Shown here piece by piece: positions 61,652 through 64,000 of a stretch of DNA of 64,000 bases. The stretch spans positions 620,001-684,000 of the forward strand of contig NZ_BAABWS010000001.1 in assembly GCF_040371945.1 (NCBI RefSeq). Reading direction: 5' to 3'. This DNA comes from Litorivita sp040371945 (GTDB taxonomy: Bacteria; Pseudomonadota; Alphaproteobacteria; Rhodobacterales; Rhodobacteraceae). Under the pieces are notes generated by a model. That model was not told the origin of the DNA. It saw only the letters and a list, made by a program, of their open reading frames with translations, and ran no database searches. Position 1 is the first letter of the stretch. Every line of letters starts with the position of its first letter. Position numbers and translations under genes: made by a program.

Positions 61652-62293
61652 ATGACCACCACAGCCATTGTGGATTACGAGAGCGGCAACCTGCACTCGG
61701 CGCAAAAGGCGTTTGAACGTATGGCGCGCGAGGGCGGGCATGGCGATGTGATCGTCACCTCCGACCCCGACGCCGTGCGCGCCGCAGACCGTATTGTCTT
61801 GCCTGGCGACGGGGCCTTTCCGGCCTGCCGCGATCAATTGTTCGACCATTCGGGCCTGTTCGAAGCCATTGAAGAGGCGGTGATCAAGGGCGGCAAACCC
61901 TTCCTTGGCATCTGTATCGGCATGCAAATGATGGCGACCCGCGGGCTGGAATACCGCGAAACCGCAGGTTTCGATTGGATCCACGGCACGGTCGAGAAAA
62001 TCACGCCAAGCGACGCGTCGCTCAAAGTGCCGCATATGGGCTGGAACGATCTGGTCATCGACCACCCTCACCCGATTTTCGACGGCATCAAAACCGGCGA
62101 TCACGCCTATTTTGTCCATTCTTATCATATGCATGTGCAGGAGAGCGCCGAACGGCTCGCCCATGTGGATTACGCGGGCGACATCACCGCCATGATCGGG
62201 CGTGACAATATGGTGGGCATGCAATTCCACCCCGAGAAAAGCCAAAAGACCGGCCTGCGCTTGATCGCCAATTTCCTCGGCTGGACGCCCTGA
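61652..62293 (+). CDS. hisH: Imidazole glycerol phosphate synthase, glutaminase subunit
   Basis: Class I glutamine amidotransferase that supplies ammonia to HisF. The 213 residues include the oxyanion/nucleophile region FLGICIGMQMMA (nucleophilic Cys) and the His-x-Glu pair in GMQFHPEKSQ. It belongs to the hisB-hisH unit; hisA follows 1.1 kb later and hisF is not in the window. Confidence 0.97.
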   Translation: MTTTAIVDYESGNLHSAQKAFERMAREGGHGDVIVTSDPDAVRAADRIVLPGDGAFPACRDQLFDHSGLFEAIEEAVIKGGKPFLGICIGMQMMATRGLEYRETAGFDWIHGTVEKITPSDASLKVPHMGWNDLVIDHPHPIFDGIKTGDHAYFVHSYHMHVQESAERLAHVDYAGDITAMIGRDNMVGMQFHPEKSQKTGLRLIANFLGWTP

Positions 62294-62305
62294 GTACAAA
62301 GAAAA

Positions 62306-62330
62306 ACAGGGCGCATCGCGCGCCCTGTCC
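62306..62330 (+). terminator. Hairpin after hisH
   Basis: ACAGGGCGC (62306-62314) pairs with GCGCCCTGT (62320-62328), 12 bp after the hisH stop. T content downstream is low (CCTTGCT), and AAAGAAAAA on the other side suggests it works better for the convergent DUF2147 gene. Confidence 0.6.
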
Positions 62331-62370
62331 TTGCTCGTAAGCTGTCAAACAATCCTGCGCCGAAGGCGGC

Positions 62371-62751
62371 TTATTTGACCCGCGTCCAAACCTGTTTCTT
62401 GCAGATCGGACCGACGCAGCCGGAGACGTTCAGCGCATTGCCGCTCATCGACATTTTGGACTTATAGACCTTGTTCGACGACGGCTGCCAGATTTTTCCG
62501 CCCGCATAGGACCCGCCGCCTTTGGCCTGCATATCCCAAACCAGTTTCTTGCCGATATTGGCCGATTTATACTCGCCGCCCGCATTGAAGGTGCGCGCGA
62601 TATGGCCGCAAAGCGCCGCACCGCAGGGGGCGATTTTCACATGGGCATAGGCCCCGTCATCGGTTTCGGTTTTCCAGATGCCTTCGACCGGATCGGCCAT
62701 CGCCGCCCCTGCAAAAAGGCTCAGCGCCAGACCAAGTGCAAATTTCTTCAT
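62371..62751 (-). CDS. DUF2147 secreted protein
   Basis: The 126-residue protein has a signal peptide (cleavage after AMA, about 23) and one DUF2147 lipocalin-like domain: VEGIWKTETDDGAYAHVKIA, then GKKLVWDM, GGKIWQPSSNKVYKSKM and a conserved C-terminal cysteine region (CVGPICKKQVWTRV). Four cysteines probably form two disulfides in the periplasm. Function is unknown. It is inserted on the opposite strand between hisH and hisA. Confidence 0.85.
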   Translation of the reverse strand: MKKFALGLALSLFAGAAMADPVEGIWKTETDDGAYAHVKIAPCGAALCGHIARTFNAGGEYKSANIGKKLVWDMQAKGGGSYAGGKIWQPSSNKVYKSKMSMSGNALNVSGCVGPICKKQVWTRVK

Positions 62752-62825
62752 GATATCCTCCCTCATGCTGACTTATATCCTGACGGTGAAAGATGCGTCG
62801 AGGCAAGTATAACGTGAAGGCAATG

Positions 62826-63260
62826 CTACTGCGCAGGGGCTAGGCGGGCGCGCATGCGCAGCACATGCGACAAGATCGCCACCGCCAGCAACCCGCCGAT
62901 CACGGTCATATGCTCTTCGGTTTCCAACTGTGCCTGTATCGCGGCGGCGCCGGTCATGTTCCAAAAATCATGCACCAAGGGAATGGTGGCAAGGGTAAAG
63001 ACCGATAAAATGCCAACCCCGAACCACACATGGCGCCCCGAGATCACAATAGCAGATCCGACAAGTTGCACCGTCAAGGTCAATGCAGCGATCAAAGCGG
63101 GCGATTGCGTGAAGCCCTGCGCCTCCATCGTCTGGATCGCGCCGGAAAAATTAAGCAAAAATCCGATCCCGGCATACCAATACATAAAGGTGGCAAGAAT
63201 TCGTGCAAATACAGCCGTCGCCGGATGTTCGAGAATAGGGTGAATGAGTGAGCGTTCCAT
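62826..63260 (-). CDS. DoxX-like membrane protein, 144 aa
   Basis: The 144-residue protein has four membrane helices and DoxX-family features (ILATFMYWYAGIGFLLNFSG; ALTLTVQLVGSAIVISGR; TIPLVHDFWN). DoxX-like proteins are linked to quinol-oxidase and thiol-stress functions in some organisms, but the role here is unknown. It is upstream of the DUF2147 gene on the same strand (74-bp gap) and divergent from hisA. Confidence 0.78.
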   Translation of the reverse strand: MERSLIHPILEHPATAVFARILATFMYWYAGIGFLLNFSGAIQTMEAQGFTQSPALIAALTLTVQLVGSAIVISGRHVWFGVGILSVFTLATIPLVHDFWNMTGAAAIQAQLETEEHMTVIGGLLAVAILSHVLRMRARLAPAQ

Positions 63261-63430
63261 CGCATCAATCCTTTGTTAAATTGAATGAGCGTCTGGAGGC
63301 CGCCATGGGCAACATAGCGGCGCGGACAAAAAGTTAACGCCATGCGCGCGAAAAGGTTCCATGGCTTGCTATTTGCATTTGCCCCGATGTCGTGCAAAAG
63401 CAGCGCAGCAAGATGCGAAAGGCCCTTAAC

Positions 63431-64000
63431 ATGATCCTCTACCCCGCAATCGACCTCAAAGACGGCAATGCCGTGCGTCTTGTCCATGGCGATATGGACC
63501 AAGAAACGGTGTTCAACGAAAACCCCGCCGCGCAGGCGATGGAATTCGTCAAGGCGGGTTGCGAATGGCTGCATCTGGTCGACCTCAACGGCGCCTTTGC
63601 GGGCGAGCCGGTCAATGCCGCGCCGGTCGAGGACATCCTCAAACAGTGCAAAGTGCCCGCGCAACTGGGCGGCGGCATCCGCGATATGGCGACCATCGAA
63701 CGCTGGCTCGACAAAGGGTTGCAGCGCGTGATCCTCGGCACGATTGCCGTGGAAAACCCCGATCTGGTGCGCGAGGCCGCCCGTGCTTTTCCAGGGCATG
63801 TCGCCGTGGGCATCGACGCACGCAACGGGCGCGTGGCGACCAAGGGCTGGGCCGAAGAGACCGATGTCATGGTCACCGATCTGGCCAAATCCTTTGAAGA
63901 CGCGGGCGTGGCGGCGATCATCTATACAGACATCATGCGCGACGGCGCGATGAAAGGCCCCAATGTCGAGGCCACCGCCGATCTGGCCCGCGCCGTGTCG
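63431..64000 (+). CDS. hisA: Phosphoribosylformimino-AICAR-phosphate isomerase HisA, N-terminal part (cut by window edge)
   Basis: TIM-barrel isomerase of histidine synthesis. The first 190 residues are in the window and the gene runs off the right edge. Motifs: ILYPAIDLKDGNAVRLVHGD with catalytic Asp8, QLGGGIRDMATIERWL with the first phosphate-binding Gly-Gly-Gly, and YTDIMRDGAMKGPN with the second catalytic Asp. The start ATG is at 63431. Confidence 0.96.
   Translation, partial: MILYPAIDLKDGNAVRLVHGDMDQETVFNENPAAQAMEFVKAGCEWLHLVDLNGAFAGEPVNAAPVEDILKQCKVPAQLGGGIRDMATIERWLDKGLQRVILGTIAVENPDLVREAARAFPGHVAVGIDARNGRVATKGWAEETDVMVTDLAKSFEDAGVAAIIYTDIMRDGAMKGPNVEATADLARAVS

Noticed and set aside
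59774..62299. 841-codon minus-strand frame opposite soxT, hisB and hisH
   Set aside because: It spans three well-supported genes on the other strand and has the composition of an antisense shadow.

Overview
The window looks like the chromosome of a Rhodobacterales (roseobacter-type) alphaproteobacterium. The evidence is high GC coding DNA, a dcw cluster with a very long mraZ leader, a DUF1127 gene followed by CCUCCUCCC-loop small RNAs (the CcaF1/CcsR arrangement known from Rhodobacter sphaeroides), GapR, an NDUFA12 homologue, a ScfR/RamB-type regulator and a complete sulfur-oxidation (sox) cluster. No phage, insertion sequence or CRISPR array was seen. Both window edges cut genes: murE on the left and hisA on the right.

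Layout. 1-4.1 kb: dcw genes on the minus strand (mraZ-rsmH-ftsL-ftsI-murE), preceded by a non-coding leader of about 780 bp with hairpins and an array of TGGG repeats. 4.9-7.4 kb: a small unknown gene, the Fe-S carrier gene mrp, and the DUF1127 gene with seven CcsR-type hairpins ending in a terminator. 7.4-16 kb: a UvrD/PcrA helicase, an FMN-dependent lactate dehydrogenase, pyruvate carboxylase, TerC and tRNA-Gly. 16-28 kb: a soluble globin-coupled chemoreceptor, tRNA-Thr, an orphan iron-type ABC permease, an unknown sulfotransferase-like protein, GapR, a FadJ-like fusion, a DksA-like protein, and a sulfide/persulfide operon (Blh dioxygenase, two YeeE/YedE half-transporters, TIGR01244 protein).

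27.4-41.2 kb: two divergent transcription units. The leftward unit is scfR, a single-domain response regulator, a two-TM protein, a symporter-histidine kinase hybrid and a FliM-like protein with an acidic repeat tail. The rightward unit is a Tat-exported binding protein, two LIV-type permeases, two ATPases and acetyl-CoA synthetase. Together they look like sensing, uptake and activation of a short-chain carboxylate or related compound. 41.5-50.5 kb: an Ala/Gln-rich unknown protein, a PAS-LuxR regulator, accBC, a methyltransferase, aat, DUF2155, mlaD, NDUFA12, ridA, clpX and clpP.

50.7-60.9 kb: the sox region. soxX-Y-Z-A-B-C-D and soxV-W run leftward; soxS, a SqrR-type soxR and the YeeE transporter soxT run rightward. 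This encodes periplasmic thiosulfate oxidation with its thiol-reduction and persulfide-sensing accessories. 61-64 kb: hisB-hisH, then DUF2147 and DoxX-like genes on the other strand, then hisA.

Most interesting for follow-up: the seven-loop CcsR array, the mraZ leader with its TGGG array, the putative carboxylate sensing/uptake module at 27-41 kb, and persulfide regulation that may link two separate sulfur loci.
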